DNA of 64,000 nt from Desulfocicer vacuolatum DSM 3385 (GTDB lineage: Bacteria > Desulfobacterota > Desulfobacteria > Desulfobacterales > Desulfobacteraceae), in the NCBI RefSeq assembly GCF_900176365.1, contig NZ_FWXY01000010.1, forward strand, positions 1 to 64,000. Direction: 5' to 3'. This document shows positions 47,742-56,171 of this stretch, piece after piece; the stretch's first letter is position 1; the number at the start of each line of letters is the position of its first letter. The position numbers and the translations under genes were made by a program. Under the pieces are notes generated by a model that saw nothing but the letters and a program-made list of their open reading frames with translations, did not search any database and was not told where the DNA came from.

Positions 47742-48603
47742 AATGGAATTGTCCTTCCCGGCAGTCCATACAATACACAGGTGTTTCTTTTTTCATCAAA
47801 ATCGGGTTGTCACAGATAACAATATGCTGATAATTTCTATATTCCCTTTGTCCACAACTTCGGGTGGCCATGAAAACCGTGGTGTATTTTTTGTCTGCTT
47901 CAAACTGAATATCTGTTCCCTTGGCAGTAAAAGAATGTCGGGTGTCAGATTTTATTTTTTTACAGGTATGATGAATAAAACCATAATTTGCAGGGAATTC
48001 AGAATTGCCCATATAAAATGAGAAGGAAGTTTCATGGTTTTTCAATTTTGAAATAATTTGCTTTTCATATTTGAAATCTTTGATAAAAATCAGGTATTCA
48101 GGATCCATGAGTAACTCCCTGAAAATAGGTTTCGGTGATCGGAACCCCTTTCCCATGATCTGTGCGCATTTGTCCATGGATTTATCCACAACTGTTTTTG
48201 CCGTTTGAATTTTATCCCCGGCAGTAGAAAGAAACCTTTCTTCTGCCTTGGTTGGTTCTTTTTTCTCCTCTAAAAAGGTCTGCTTTTCAACAAGAGCCTT
48301 ATATTTATTCTGTTTTTTCCCGTAATCGGCAATGGCGTTAAATTTAATTTCAGATCCTTTTGTATAATCGGCCACATAGTTCTGGGCAAAACTTTTTTTT
48401 CGGATGGGCCGGGTCATAATCAGAGAATAGGAAAAATTAAAATATTCGGGATCATTAAAATAATCTGAATAATCAATCCCGAGAACAGCAGCCAACATCC
48501 CACCAACAGTTGTCTTTGGCGGAATGGGAAAACTTAAGTTCTGGGTGATGGTTAAAGGATCTCTGAAGGCCCCAAACCGGCTCCATATTTTTAAACAAAA
48601 CAT
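47728..48603 (-). CDS. cas5b: Cascade subunit Cas5 (type I-B)
   Basis: RAMP protein of 291 residues that caps the 5' handle of the crRNA in Cascade. The family N-terminus is clear: KIWSRFGAFRDPLTITQNLS followed by FPIPPKTTVGGMLAAVLGID. It starts 12 bp after cas7 stops and its end overlaps cas3. Confidence 0.93.
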   Translation of the reverse strand: MFCLKIWSRFGAFRDPLTITQNLSFPIPPKTTVGGMLAAVLGIDYSDYFNDPEYFNFSYSLIMTRPIRKKSFAQNYVADYTKGSEIKFNAIADYGKKQNKYKALVEKQTFLEEKKEPTKAEERFLSTAGDKIQTAKTVVDKSMDKCAQIMGKGFRSPKPIFRELLMDPEYLIFIKDFKYEKQIISKLKNHETSFSFYMGNSEFPANYGFIHHTCKKIKSDTRHSFTAKGTDIQFEADKKYTTVFMATRSCGQREYRNYQHIVICDNPILMKKETPVYCMDCREGQFHCEFI

Positions 48604-48615
48604 AGACCCTCCAGT

Positions 48616-49551
48616 TTATCCCTTTTGAATTCCCTGACTGGAAAAAACAACTTCGTCCACGATGTTCACTTTGGGAATTTCTGACAATGCTTCCTGATAA
48701 GATGACAAGGAATCATCAAGAACAATGTCCACGGACTCGATAAACAAATCTGCTTTGGTAATGGCGCTGGCCAGGCCGGAAAAGTCCAATTCAGCATCAG
48801 ATATCCGACGGATCATTTGAGAATCTTCATTGCCCAAGGCCACTAACTCATCCAGAAGACCTATAAAGTAAGAGGATTCTTCCTTATAAATGATGCGTAT
48901 CATCATTCTGGGTTTCTGTCCCTGCTTGCTCCGGGTATTAAGAAGTTTGGTTCCGAACCAGAGTGAATCCAACATCTTCTGGATATCTTCTTCTGTGGTG
49001 GATGCTTTAAGGGCCTGGAGTCGATTAACCGTTCCATACATGGCAAACAGGCCATAAGGGATGTAATTATCCGCTCTGAAGGTTTTGCTGTTTTTTTCCT
49101 GACCGTCCTTTCCTTTCGTTGCAAATGCCCCGGTTCCCGGTTTCAAAACAGTCTCTGTTTTGTTCAGGGATTTGGTCCAGGCAAACTGAACCGGTCCCAC
49201 CAGTTGAATATTACTTTTGGGGGCTACCCCACCAAACAGGCGGTTATCTATGCAGGTCAAAAAAACATCCCGCCCGTCTTCCAGATTGCTTTTATCCTTG
49301 ATCTGGTCAAACCGTTCTTCTGCCTGGAGACCACCTGAAATAATTTCTTCGTTGTTTATATAAATCAACTCCTTTTTCCGGTATTGAAGATCGTCCCGGA
49401 CGGTGCGCTTTATACGGACATCGCTGACAATGGCTTTTTCATCCACATCATCAAATCTGGGAGCATTGTCACTGCCCATATCGCCGTTAGGATTACACAT
49501 CCTGGCATCCCAGAGAAAAAGCAGTTCACTTTGTCTGGCGCAATTATTCAT
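48616..49551 (-). CDS. cas7b: Cascade backbone subunit Cas7 (Csh2, type I-B)
   Basis: RAMP protein of 311 residues that forms the helical backbone along the crRNA. The signature LFLWDARMCNPNGDMGSDNAPR is typical of Csh2/Cas7 of type I-B, followed by VSDVRIKRTVRDDL. The gene overlaps the small-subunit gene by 4 bp (ATGA) and precedes cas5. It supports the subtype call. Confidence 0.95.
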   Translation of the reverse strand: MNNCARQSELLFLWDARMCNPNGDMGSDNAPRFDDVDEKAIVSDVRIKRTVRDDLQYRKKELIYINNEEIISGGLQAEERFDQIKDKSNLEDGRDVFLTCIDNRLFGGVAPKSNIQLVGPVQFAWTKSLNKTETVLKPGTGAFATKGKDGQEKNSKTFRADNYIPYGLFAMYGTVNRLQALKASTTEEDIQKMLDSLWFGTKLLNTRSKQGQKPRMMIRIIYKEESSYFIGLLDELVALGNEDSQMIRRISDAELDFSGLASAITKADLFIESVDIVLDDSLSSYQEALSEIPKVNIVDEVVFSSQGIQKG

Positions 49552-49985
49552 TCTTTTGTCTCCTTTTCCACTGATTTTTTTTGTTCTTCTTTTGAGTATT
49601 TACCGTAATCATCAAATCCTGCAACAAAGGCAAAGGATATTTTTGCACTGGACATGCCGGCCGCCTTGTCAACCGGTGTTTCATGGGCCAATTTTCGAAC
49701 TTCGGACTGATTCCGGATGTTCAGTTTTAATTTTTGTTCGTACCGAAATGCGATTTCGAAAATTCGCTCAAGATTACGATAATTGATAATCTGGTTTGAC
49801 AGCCAATTTTTGAAGGTGGTGTTTTCCCGGCTTACCCTGGAATAAAAGGATGAATTGATCACTGCCTTGGAATAGGCACCTATATAATAGGCTTTCCGTA
49901 TGGCCGGGGTTGCATAATATCCTGTTTTGTCGGCATCTTTCCGCCTCAGGAAATAGTCTTTGAATGAGCTTTTTTCCTCGGGCAT
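49548..49985 (-). CDS. cas11b: Cascade small subunit Cas11-like, encoded as a separate gene
   Basis: Mostly helical protein of 145 residues encoded between cas8b and cas7. The region AIRKAYYIGAYSKAVINSSFYSR and the ending SSAKISFAFVAGFDDYGKY resemble the C-terminal small-subunit part of many Cas8b proteins. In most I-B systems this protein is made by internal initiation within cas8b; here it has its own gene, 9 bp after cas8b. The assignment rests on position, size, helix content and that partial resemblance. Confidence 0.75.
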   Translation of the reverse strand: MPEEKSSFKDYFLRRKDADKTGYYATPAIRKAYYIGAYSKAVINSSFYSRVSRENTTFKNWLSNQIINYRNLERIFEIAFRYEQKLKLNIRNQSEVRKLAHETPVDKAAGMSSAKISFAFVAGFDDYGKYSKEEQKKSVEKETKE

Positions 49986-49994
49986 GTGCTTTTT

Positions 49995-51548
49995 TTACTC
50001 CTTGATTTTGTTTAATTGTTGAAAAAAAGACAGGATGCTCTGTTCCTGCTGTGTATAGGTACTGGAGTAATTAATCCAGTCTCTGACACCATTGTTAATT
50101 CTTTTTTTATGGGCATAATCATATTCCCGGTTGAATTCAAACCGCTTCATCAGATTTTCCATGGAAATTTCTGCATCGGTGAGAAGTAGACGGGCCAAGT
50201 GAAGACGCTCCTGCAAAATTCGGTTTCCGTTGTGCTTCTGGGTTTTGCTCAGGACAAAATACAACTCATCACGGTTAAAATAATCCTGGAGATAGGTCTT
50301 GTTTTTTATCTTGGCTTTGAGTTCGATATTTTCATTAATTTTTTGTTCTCGCATTGCGTTCACCACCAGGGACAGTCGGCTGGGCATGACGTCCTCAATG
50401 GAACCTTTTACTTCAAAAGAGAGATTGGTTCGGTTGATAACCGTAAAAATAAAATCCAGGGTAACGGCATTTTTCAATTCAGCCAAGTAATCTGCCTGGA
50501 TCTTGAATTCCGTAATATACCCTGTGTCCATCTTCTCAATGGTCTGGGCCATCTCTTCACAGTTCTTTTCAAGCTCTTGAATTTGTTCATTCAATCCGGC
50601 AACAGGTTTCTTTTTTCCCTTTGGAGGTCGCCGAAGTTGCTCCAAATTTTTTAAAAGGTTCTTTTCTTCCGTTCTCAATGCCTGTAATTTTTTGGGTTTT
50701 CCTTTTGTCATGGCATTGGCCTTGACCAACCGGGATATAATTTGCCTGAGACTTTCATCATCATCCATGATCAAATTGGGAAGAAGTATGTACTCCAAGC
50801 CCTTATAATAAAAGACCAATTTTTCCAGAATATAGATCCAAGCCAATTTAATTTTTCCGGCGCTTTCAAATGATAGTGGGAAATTGTCCCGGACCCGATG
50901 GTTCAGAGAGCCATGGTATTGGTCATAGGAAAAAATCTTAAATTCCGGCCTGAATCCCACAATGGTCTCTTTCCCCGAGAAACTATCATATCCAGGAGCG
51001 GCTTCTTTCAACTGGGTAACCGGCAATTCAAACCAATTGTTCCAAACTTCCGGCATAAGGTCTGGCAGAGTCTTGCCGTTTATTGATATCCAAAACCAGA
51101 ATATCCCGCCTTTTATCTCATTAAGCATTTCCAAAACGGGATGTTCTTTGTTCATTTCAAAAAACTCCACAATAATCAGGGCCAGGGATTGATTCTCTTC
51201 CCGGGAAAATTTAAGGATACTGCTTTTCAATGTGTTGGTTAATAAAGATAATTTGGAAGCAAGGGTTTGTTTGTCTGTTAATTTTAGCACCAAATTCGGG
51301 TATAGATAATAAATACCTCCACCGGCTCCCCCCAGTTTTTTGGTGAAAAACATGCTTTCTTTTGAAACGGAAGAACGCCGAAGATCCAGGCTGATATTAT
51401 TGTCAGTGGAAATCGTAAAATTAAGATTGAAATATTCAGGCTCATCTCCGGGCTTTAATATTGTATCCGGGTTACTTCTGATGACCCCTTTGATATCGTC
51501 TTGGGTTAGGACATTTCCGATTCTCCAAAGTTTATATGCCAGGCTCAT
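49995..51548 (-). CDS. cas8b: Cascade large subunit Cas8b (Csh1/TM1802-like)
   Basis: Protein of 517 residues expected to recognise the PAM and recruit Cas3. Visible traits are ESMFFTKKLGGAGGGIYYLYPN in the first quarter and a charged coiled-coil segment around residues 285-350 with PPKGKKKPVAGLNEQIQELE. Cas8b proteins are poorly conserved; the call rests mainly on operon position between cas6 and cas7 and overall size. The C-terminal small-subunit domain appears to have been split off into the next gene. Confidence 0.85.
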   Translation of the reverse strand: MSLAYKLWRIGNVLTQDDIKGVIRSNPDTILKPGDEPEYFNLNFTISTDNNISLDLRRSSVSKESMFFTKKLGGAGGGIYYLYPNLVLKLTDKQTLASKLSLLTNTLKSSILKFSREENQSLALIIVEFFEMNKEHPVLEMLNEIKGGIFWFWISINGKTLPDLMPEVWNNWFELPVTQLKEAAPGYDSFSGKETIVGFRPEFKIFSYDQYHGSLNHRVRDNFPLSFESAGKIKLAWIYILEKLVFYYKGLEYILLPNLIMDDDESLRQIISRLVKANAMTKGKPKKLQALRTEEKNLLKNLEQLRRPPKGKKKPVAGLNEQIQELEKNCEEMAQTIEKMDTGYITEFKIQADYLAELKNAVTLDFIFTVINRTNLSFEVKGSIEDVMPSRLSLVVNAMREQKINENIELKAKIKNKTYLQDYFNRDELYFVLSKTQKHNGNRILQERLHLARLLLTDAEISMENLMKRFEFNREYDYAHKKRINNGVRDWINYSSTYTQQEQSILSFFQQLNKIKE

Positions 51549-51571
51549 GGTGTGATCCCCTTAAATAAAAT

Positions 51572-52237
51572 TCATATACATTTTTTAATGCAACCGTAGC
51601 CCCTTGATACTGACTTTCCGATACCAGTGTGATCAGGAAGTAAAAAATTGGTTTTGAACATCCCCTCAAACCCAACCATGGATTTTCCCTTTAAGGTGGC
51701 TTTTGCCTGCCTGAAATTCAGAGTGGATTGAATCCTTTGGTCCTGTTCCAGATGACAGCCCAGGTACTTGGCCATGGATAGAATATTTCCTGTCAGTATC
51801 CGTTTTAACAGGGCTCTTTTATCTTCAATTGTTTTCATGTCCTTAAATTTTCCATAATTGCGTTGGTTCAATGCAATCCAAGGTGTAATAAATTCATACA
51901 CAAAAGTCTCCTTAGAAAATCCGAAATCCACATTTTCAATTTTAATATCCTTTTCGTTGATCGGGATTATTCGTCCTCCAATATCAATTTCGTCGAGGGT
52001 CAAAAAAATTTTTGTAAACACCTGTACCGCTTTTTCAGTCAACGCAATAATGCAGGGAGTTTTGTCAATAATTTTGAATTGGATCAATGGATACCGGTAA
52101 ATATACTTGCCGGTATCAAGATCATGGTTGTGGATCAGATCGTACTCTGAAAAAACATTGCCGACATAACCTCTCAGTTTATGAATTTGAGACGGGTTGA
52201 GGCGGATGTTATTGAAATATAAGGTCGCTTTTTTCAT
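51572..52237 (-). CDS. cas6: CRISPR RNA endoribonuclease Cas6
   Basis: RAMP endonuclease of 221 residues that cleaves the repeat to leave the 8-nt ATTGAAAC handle. The C-terminal glycine-rich loop is visible in GFEGMFKTNFLLPDHTGIGKSVSRGYGCI, and IHNHDLDTG near the N-terminus may contribute a catalytic histidine. It starts 2 bp after a 40-residue open frame on the same strand and has only a weak ribosome site, so translation may depend on that small frame. Confidence 0.9.
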   Translation of the reverse strand: MKKATLYFNNIRLNPSQIHKLRGYVGNVFSEYDLIHNHDLDTGKYIYRYPLIQFKIIDKTPCIIALTEKAVQVFTKIFLTLDEIDIGGRIIPINEKDIKIENVDFGFSKETFVYEFITPWIALNQRNYGKFKDMKTIEDKRALLKRILTGNILSMAKYLGCHLEQDQRIQSTLNFRQAKATLKGKSMVGFEGMFKTNFLLPDHTGIGKSVSRGYGCIKKCI

Positions 52238-52239
52238 TT

Positions 52240-52362
52240 TTAAAAATTCTGCTTTTCTACATTAGAATGGAAGTGGAGGTCATCGGCCAAATCATCTGTT
52301 GCCGTGATCGCATTGTTTTTGTCTGGCACGATTGAGCTGTCAGGATGGATAAATGATTTCAT
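52240..52362 (-). CDS. Small open frame, 40 residues, directly upstream of cas6
   Basis: ATG 52362 (or GTG 52371) reads MKSFIHPDSSIVPDKNNAIT, continues through an acidic stretch (DDLADDLHFH) and stops 2 bp before the cas6 start. AAGGGG lies upstream. It may be a leader peptide that couples translation to cas6, or a small Cas-associated protein. I do not recognise it. Confidence 0.45.
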   Translation of the reverse strand: MKSFIHPDSSIVPDKNNAITATDDLADDLHFHSNVEKQNF

Positions 52363-52388
52363 CTTTTTCACCCCTTCAGTTATTATTT

Positions 52389-52405
52389 CCAATTTACATT
52401 ACAAC
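52389..52405 (-). promoter_or_regulatory. Partial match to the spacer-like segment, in the cas6 upstream region
   Basis: On the minus strand GTTGTAATGTAAATTGG matches GTTGTCATGCATATTGG (52514-52530) at 14 of 17 positions. It lies 18-43 bp upstream of the small frame before cas6, just downstream of an AT-rich promoter-like stretch (TTGACC then ATATATAAAATAT, minus strand). On this alignment TCA lies just upstream of the site. It could be the target of a CreR-like guide. Confidence 0.4.
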
Positions 52406-52486
52406 TAAAGTGATATTTTATATATTAGTGGTCAAGCCTCGATAAAAAAACTTGCATTTTCATGAAATACTCTCATATTAAAGGCT

Positions 52487-52552
52487 ATCCAGTATGTTAA
52501 GGTTGAAACAAATGTTGTCATGCATATTGGTTTTATATCCATAATAATAAGG
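52487..52552 (+). ncRNA. Candidate crRNA-like RNA (two degenerate CRISPR repeats and a spacer-like segment)
   Basis: The CRISPR repeat, read as crRNA, has the core ATCCA-N7-AAGG-A-TTGAAAC. On the plus strand 52487-52509 reads ATCCA-N7-AAGG-TTGAAAC, lacking one base. 52537-52552 reads ATCCA-TAATAAT-AAGG, where the four changes from CGACAAC are all transitions. The 27 bp between them would be the spacer. A promoter-like TTGCAT-N18-TATTAA (52452-52481) puts the transcription start at about 52488. The order and location match CreA/CreR RNAs of type I-B loci, which guide Cascade to promoters by partial pairing. Against it, the first four spacer positions do not match the proposed target. Confidence 0.5.
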
Positions 52553-52566
52553 GCCGCTAAACCGAT

Positions 52567-52866
52567 TTAAAAGAACTTAGACAAAATTTCATCATTCACT
52601 AATTTTTTATCAAACCCCTGTCCTAAAACCTGGATGCGGCGAAAGTCATCCTGGCAGAAGGGAAATAGATAGACGCTGTCCGTGTCCTCATCCATAAGGT
52701 CCAGGCAGAGTTCTGCCAGTTCATCGAAACGATTGGTGTCCAGGCGACCGAGGAAGATGCTGTATTGAACCCGGGTGAGGCCGTATTTTTTGCACACTTT
52801 GGCAATTTTGTTCCGGGCTTTGTCTTCGACAATGTCATACATGATCCAGGCCAGGATGGAACTCAT
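52567..52866 (-). CDS. cas2: CRISPR adaptation protein Cas2
   Basis: Small ferredoxin-fold protein of 99 residues that dimerises between two Cas1 dimers during spacer integration. AWIMYDIVEDKARNKIAKVC is the first strand and helix with the conserved aspartate, then RVQYSIFLGRLD and VYLFPFCQDDFRRI. It starts 1 bp after the cas1 stop. Beyond its own stop there is no coding sequence on the same strand until the 40-residue frame. Confidence 0.95.
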   Translation of the reverse strand: MSSILAWIMYDIVEDKARNKIAKVCKKYGLTRVQYSIFLGRLDTNRFDELAELCLDLMDEDTDSVYLFPFCQDDFRRIQVLGQGFDKKLVNDEILSKFF

Positions 52867-52867
52867 G

Positions 52868-53881
52868 TTAAAACTCCTTTATTTTGAGCCAGTCGGGCCG
52901 GGCCATGCCTGAATCTTCAAGAAGGATATTGGCAAGGCGATGGGCCTCGTGGCTGATCAGATGTTTTCTTTTGACATTTCTTCTTGCGTACCGGACTTTT
53001 TCTTCCAAATGTTTGTTAAGGGCTTCGATCACCTGGGGTTTACCTTTGATATTCAGGGTGCAGGAGCGTTCCTGAATATCAAAGTATTCATCCTTTGCCT
53101 TTTTCCCCGTAAAAAAATAGACTGCCACTTGATCGGCGAAAATCCGGAATGGCTCAATCAAGTCGAAAACCATGGATTTTTTATTATAATTATCCGTATG
53201 CATGAACCCGACAAAGGGATCAAGGCCTGCAAGGATACAGGCCTTTTCCACCCGGGAATAGAGTACTCCGTAGCAATAATTGAGCACTGCATTGAAAGGA
53301 TTCAGAGCTGGCTGCCTGGAGCGTCCTTTGAATATGTATTTTTCCGGCATTAATTTTGCTATACAGGAAAAATAAGCCCGACCGGCCGCCCCTTCAAGTC
53401 CCATGATCATGGAGCGGGATTCTTCAATATCAGTCCAGTCTTCGTCCAGAGATTCAAGGGATCCTTCAATGGTGTGGATAGGAGCTTCAAATTTTTCTTT
53501 TTTATCCGGCCTGGCGTATTTGAGTTTTTTAAGAAAGGCGATCTGGTTGTTCAATTTTTGTCTGATCATTCCGATTACTAATGATAGACCTGTTTCGTCT
53601 CCTACAGCCTCCAGTTGTTTCCGGCGGATCATGGCAGTGGAACCCATTTTAGCAAACCAGACTCTTCCCATGGGGAATCCATATTTATCAAGGAAGATTA
53701 TGTCAATATTATGTTCTAAGGCCAGCGAAATGGCGGGTGTGGAAATCATGGCTTGATTGGAAATCACGATGGATTCCAGTTTTAAAGGAGATAACTCAAG
53801 CTTATTATCCTTGTTTTGGAACAAAAAAATTTCGTTCTTCTGTTTGATCAAGGTACCTGGGGAGTTGACTACAAGTTGGAT
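52868..53881 (-). CDS. cas1: CRISPR adaptation integrase Cas1, apparent ATC start
   Basis: Integrase that inserts new spacers. The catalytic glutamate lies in IMGLEGAAGRAYFSC, the histidine in VGFMHTDNYNK and the acidic pair in VFDLIEPFR. Cas1 proteins usually open with a strand like MQLVVNTxGT. Here the frame reads xQLVVNSPGTLIKQKNE, but the codon at that position (53879-53881) is ATC. AAGGAG lies 7 bp before it, the ideal spacing. The first standard start is TTG 53851, which would remove the first strand and has no ribosome site. Either ATC is used, or a start mutation lowers Cas1 production. The remaining 327 residues look intact. Confidence 0.9.
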   Translation of the reverse strand: MQLVVNSPGTLIKQKNEIFLFQNKDNKLELSPLKLESIVISNQAMISTPAISLALEHNIDIIFLDKYGFPMGRVWFAKMGSTAMIRRKQLEAVGDETGLSLVIGMIRQKLNNQIAFLKKLKYARPDKKEKFEAPIHTIEGSLESLDEDWTDIEESRSMIMGLEGAAGRAYFSCIAKLMPEKYIFKGRSRQPALNPFNAVLNYCYGVLYSRVEKACILAGLDPFVGFMHTDNYNKKSMVFDLIEPFRIFADQVAVYFFTGKKAKDEYFDIQERSCTLNIKGKPQVIEALNKHLEEKVRYARRNVKRKHLISHEAHRLANILLEDSGMARPDWLKIKEF

Positions 53882-54221
53882 GGCGGATCTCCTTAAAATT
53901 CATGTGTCACACTTTGCCACAATGTCAAATTGAGAATAAAAAAACTTCAACATATAAAACAAACAATGAATAATATATATTCAAACAATTTGTCAACCCC
54001 GACATTCAATTACATATATAACAACATTGGAATTAATACTTTACAGCCTGCACCCATCTTTAACTGGCTTCAAGAAAAGTAATTATGGCTAAAAAAATAT
54101 TATACCTCATATGCCCCCAAAAATGTTTTATACTTTTTAAAAATGATCACCGAAAAATGGGGATTCCCCCTGTGAAAGTGTAAAATAGAAATGAAAGGTG
54201 ATATTTTTTGTCTTTTTCCAC

Positions 54222-54249
54222 TTGACTTTTATGGGGTCTATGTTAGATA
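54222..54249 (+). promoter_or_regulatory. Candidate promoter of the SulP gene
   Basis: TTGACT-N16-TAGATA is a fair sigma-70 match 165 bp upstream of the permease start. The rest of 53882-54415, between cas1 and the permease, is AT-rich and non-coding and must also contain the cas1 promoter on the other strand. Confidence 0.4.
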
Positions 54250-54415
54250 TGCAGGCTTTCTACGGCTGTTGTAACTGAATCAACAATCGTAAATTATTCA
54301 TTAACAGTTGTTTAGTTTCTATCCCCTGATCGCAGGTTTGTGCCGCTCTTTGTTCGACCTTTCCACGACATCACTCGATATCCAACTAAATACGTTTTTT
54401 TTTAAGGAGTCTGTT

Positions 54416-56170
54416 ATGGGTTTCAAAATGACCCCGGCGTCTTTATGCGTGTTTAAAGAGCCTTTTTGCCAGAACACATTGATAAATGACATTATTTCCG
54501 GCATCATTGTCGGCATTGTGGCCCTTCCCCTGGCCATAGCCTTTGCCATTGCATCCGGGGTCAGCCCGGAACAGGGCATCTACACGGCAGTGGTGGCGGG
54601 TTTTCTCATATCAGTTTTCAGTGGCAGCAAGATTCAGATCGGTGGTCCCACCGGAGCATTTATCATAGTTGTTTTTGGTATTGTACAGGAATTTGGATAT
54701 TCAGGACTGGCCGTGGCCACCATCATGGCAGGCGTGTTGCTGGTACTTATGGGACTTACACGCATGGGACAGGCCATACGTTTTATTCCATATCCCATGA
54801 CCATTGGATTTACCAGCGGTATTGCCCTCATCATTTTCACCACCCAGGTGCAGGATTTCCTGGGCCTGAGCATCCCCAAAGGATCAGCAGGTTTTCTGGA
54901 TAAATGCCTTGCCTATGCCCATCATTTTTCCACCCTGGATATCCAGACAGCTGTGATTGGGGTGAGCAGCATTTTAATCATGACATTTTGGCCCAAAGTG
55001 ACCAAAAAAGTCCCAGGATCGGTGATTGCCATTCTGGCCACCACCGTTGCCGTCTCCCTGTTCGGGCTTTCCGTTGATACCATTGGCAGCCGGTTTGGCG
55101 CCATTCCCACCGCCTTGCCCACCCCTGCCCTTCCCCATGTCAGCTTTGAAATGATCCACAAATTAAGTTCGCCTGCCCTTACCATTGCCCTGCTGGCCGC
55201 CATTGAATCTCTTTTATGCGCAGTTGTGGCAGACGGTATCACAGGAGATCACCACGACTCCAACATGGAACTTGTGGCCCAGGGTATTGCCAACATCGTG
55301 GTGCCCATGTTTGGCGGTATTCCTGCCACCGGAGCCATTGCCCGTACAGCAACCAATATTAAAAGCGGAGGGAAAACCCCTGTGGCAGGCATTGTTCATG
55401 CCGCCACCCTGCTGTTAATCATGCTCTGTTTCGGCAAATGGGCCACCCTGATTCCCATGGCCACCCTGGCGGCCATCCTCATGGTGGTGGCATACCACAT
55501 GAGTGAATGGCGCTATTTTGTCAAACTGTTTAAAAGCCCTAAAAATGATCTGCTTGTCATGCTGGCCACTTTTTTTCTCACCGTATTTGTGGACCTTACC
55601 ATTGCCATTGAAGCAGGTGTGGTATTAAGCGCCATTTTATTCATGAACCGCATGTCCCAGGCCACTGTTATCCGCAGAAACACCCAGGATTTCAAAAATG
55701 ACCGGCATGCCCTTAAGGACCGGGATGTACCGGAATCGGTGGAAGTTTTTGAAATCCAGGGACCATTCTTTTTCGGGGCTGCCAACCGCTTTAAAGATAC
55801 CCTTCAAATTGTGGGCAAAACCCCCAAAGTACTGATTTTAAGATGCCGTCACATTCTATTTATTGATGCCACAGCCCTGCACGCCCTGGAAGAACTGGTG
55901 GAAAAAACCCAGAAACAAGGCACATTGATCCTGCTTTCCGGCATCCATGCCCAGCCCCTGATCACCCTGGAACAGTCCGGGCTTTATTACACCATTGGTG
56001 AAGATAATATTTTCGGCAACATTGATTCAGCCTTAAACAGAGCCCGGCAGGTCATGGGACTTCCTGAACTTCCCCCGCCAGAACCTTTTATTCCCACTGT
56101 TGAAAGGGAACGGGTTGAAAAACCCACCTGCAAAACAAGAAAAAAATTGATTTTGGCAGCAAACGAATAG
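54416..56170 (+). CDS. SulP-family anion permease with STAS domain
   Basis: Membrane transporter of 584 residues. The SulP core (about 25-420) has GIIVGIVALPLAIAFAIASG and the signature region GSKIQIGGPTGAFIIVV, plus ADGITGDHHDSNMELVAQG and GGIPATGAIARTATN. A cytoplasmic STAS domain (about 440-550) ends the protein (LRCRHILFIDATALHALEEL). ATG 54416 follows AAGGAG. SulP proteins carry sulfate, bicarbonate, or C4-dicarboxylates; sulfate uptake would suit a sulfate reducer, but the substrate is not settled by sequence. Confidence 0.93.
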   Translation: MGFKMTPASLCVFKEPFCQNTLINDIISGIIVGIVALPLAIAFAIASGVSPEQGIYTAVVAGFLISVFSGSKIQIGGPTGAFIIVVFGIVQEFGYSGLAVATIMAGVLLVLMGLTRMGQAIRFIPYPMTIGFTSGIALIIFTTQVQDFLGLSIPKGSAGFLDKCLAYAHHFSTLDIQTAVIGVSSILIMTFWPKVTKKVPGSVIAILATTVAVSLFGLSVDTIGSRFGAIPTALPTPALPHVSFEMIHKLSSPALTIALLAAIESLLCAVVADGITGDHHDSNMELVAQGIANIVVPMFGGIPATGAIARTATNIKSGGKTPVAGIVHAATLLLIMLCFGKWATLIPMATLAAILMVVAYHMSEWRYFVKLFKSPKNDLLVMLATFFLTVFVDLTIAIEAGVVLSAILFMNRMSQATVIRRNTQDFKNDRHALKDRDVPESVEVFEIQGPFFFGAANRFKDTLQIVGKTPKVLILRCRHILFIDATALHALEELVEKTQKQGTLILLSGIHAQPLITLEQSGLYYTIGEDNIFGNIDSALNRARQVMGLPELPPPEPFIPTVERERVEKPTCKTRKKLILAANE

Positions 56171-56171
56171 A

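Noticed and set aside
48000-53900. Type I-C or type III assignment of the cas locus
   Set aside because: Csh2-type Cas7, separate cas6, the ATTGAAAC handle and absence of cas10 indicate type I-B.
53906-53940. Second target for the crRNA-like segment upstream of cas1 (shared TGTCA)
   Set aside because: Only five contiguous bases match, which is not above chance.
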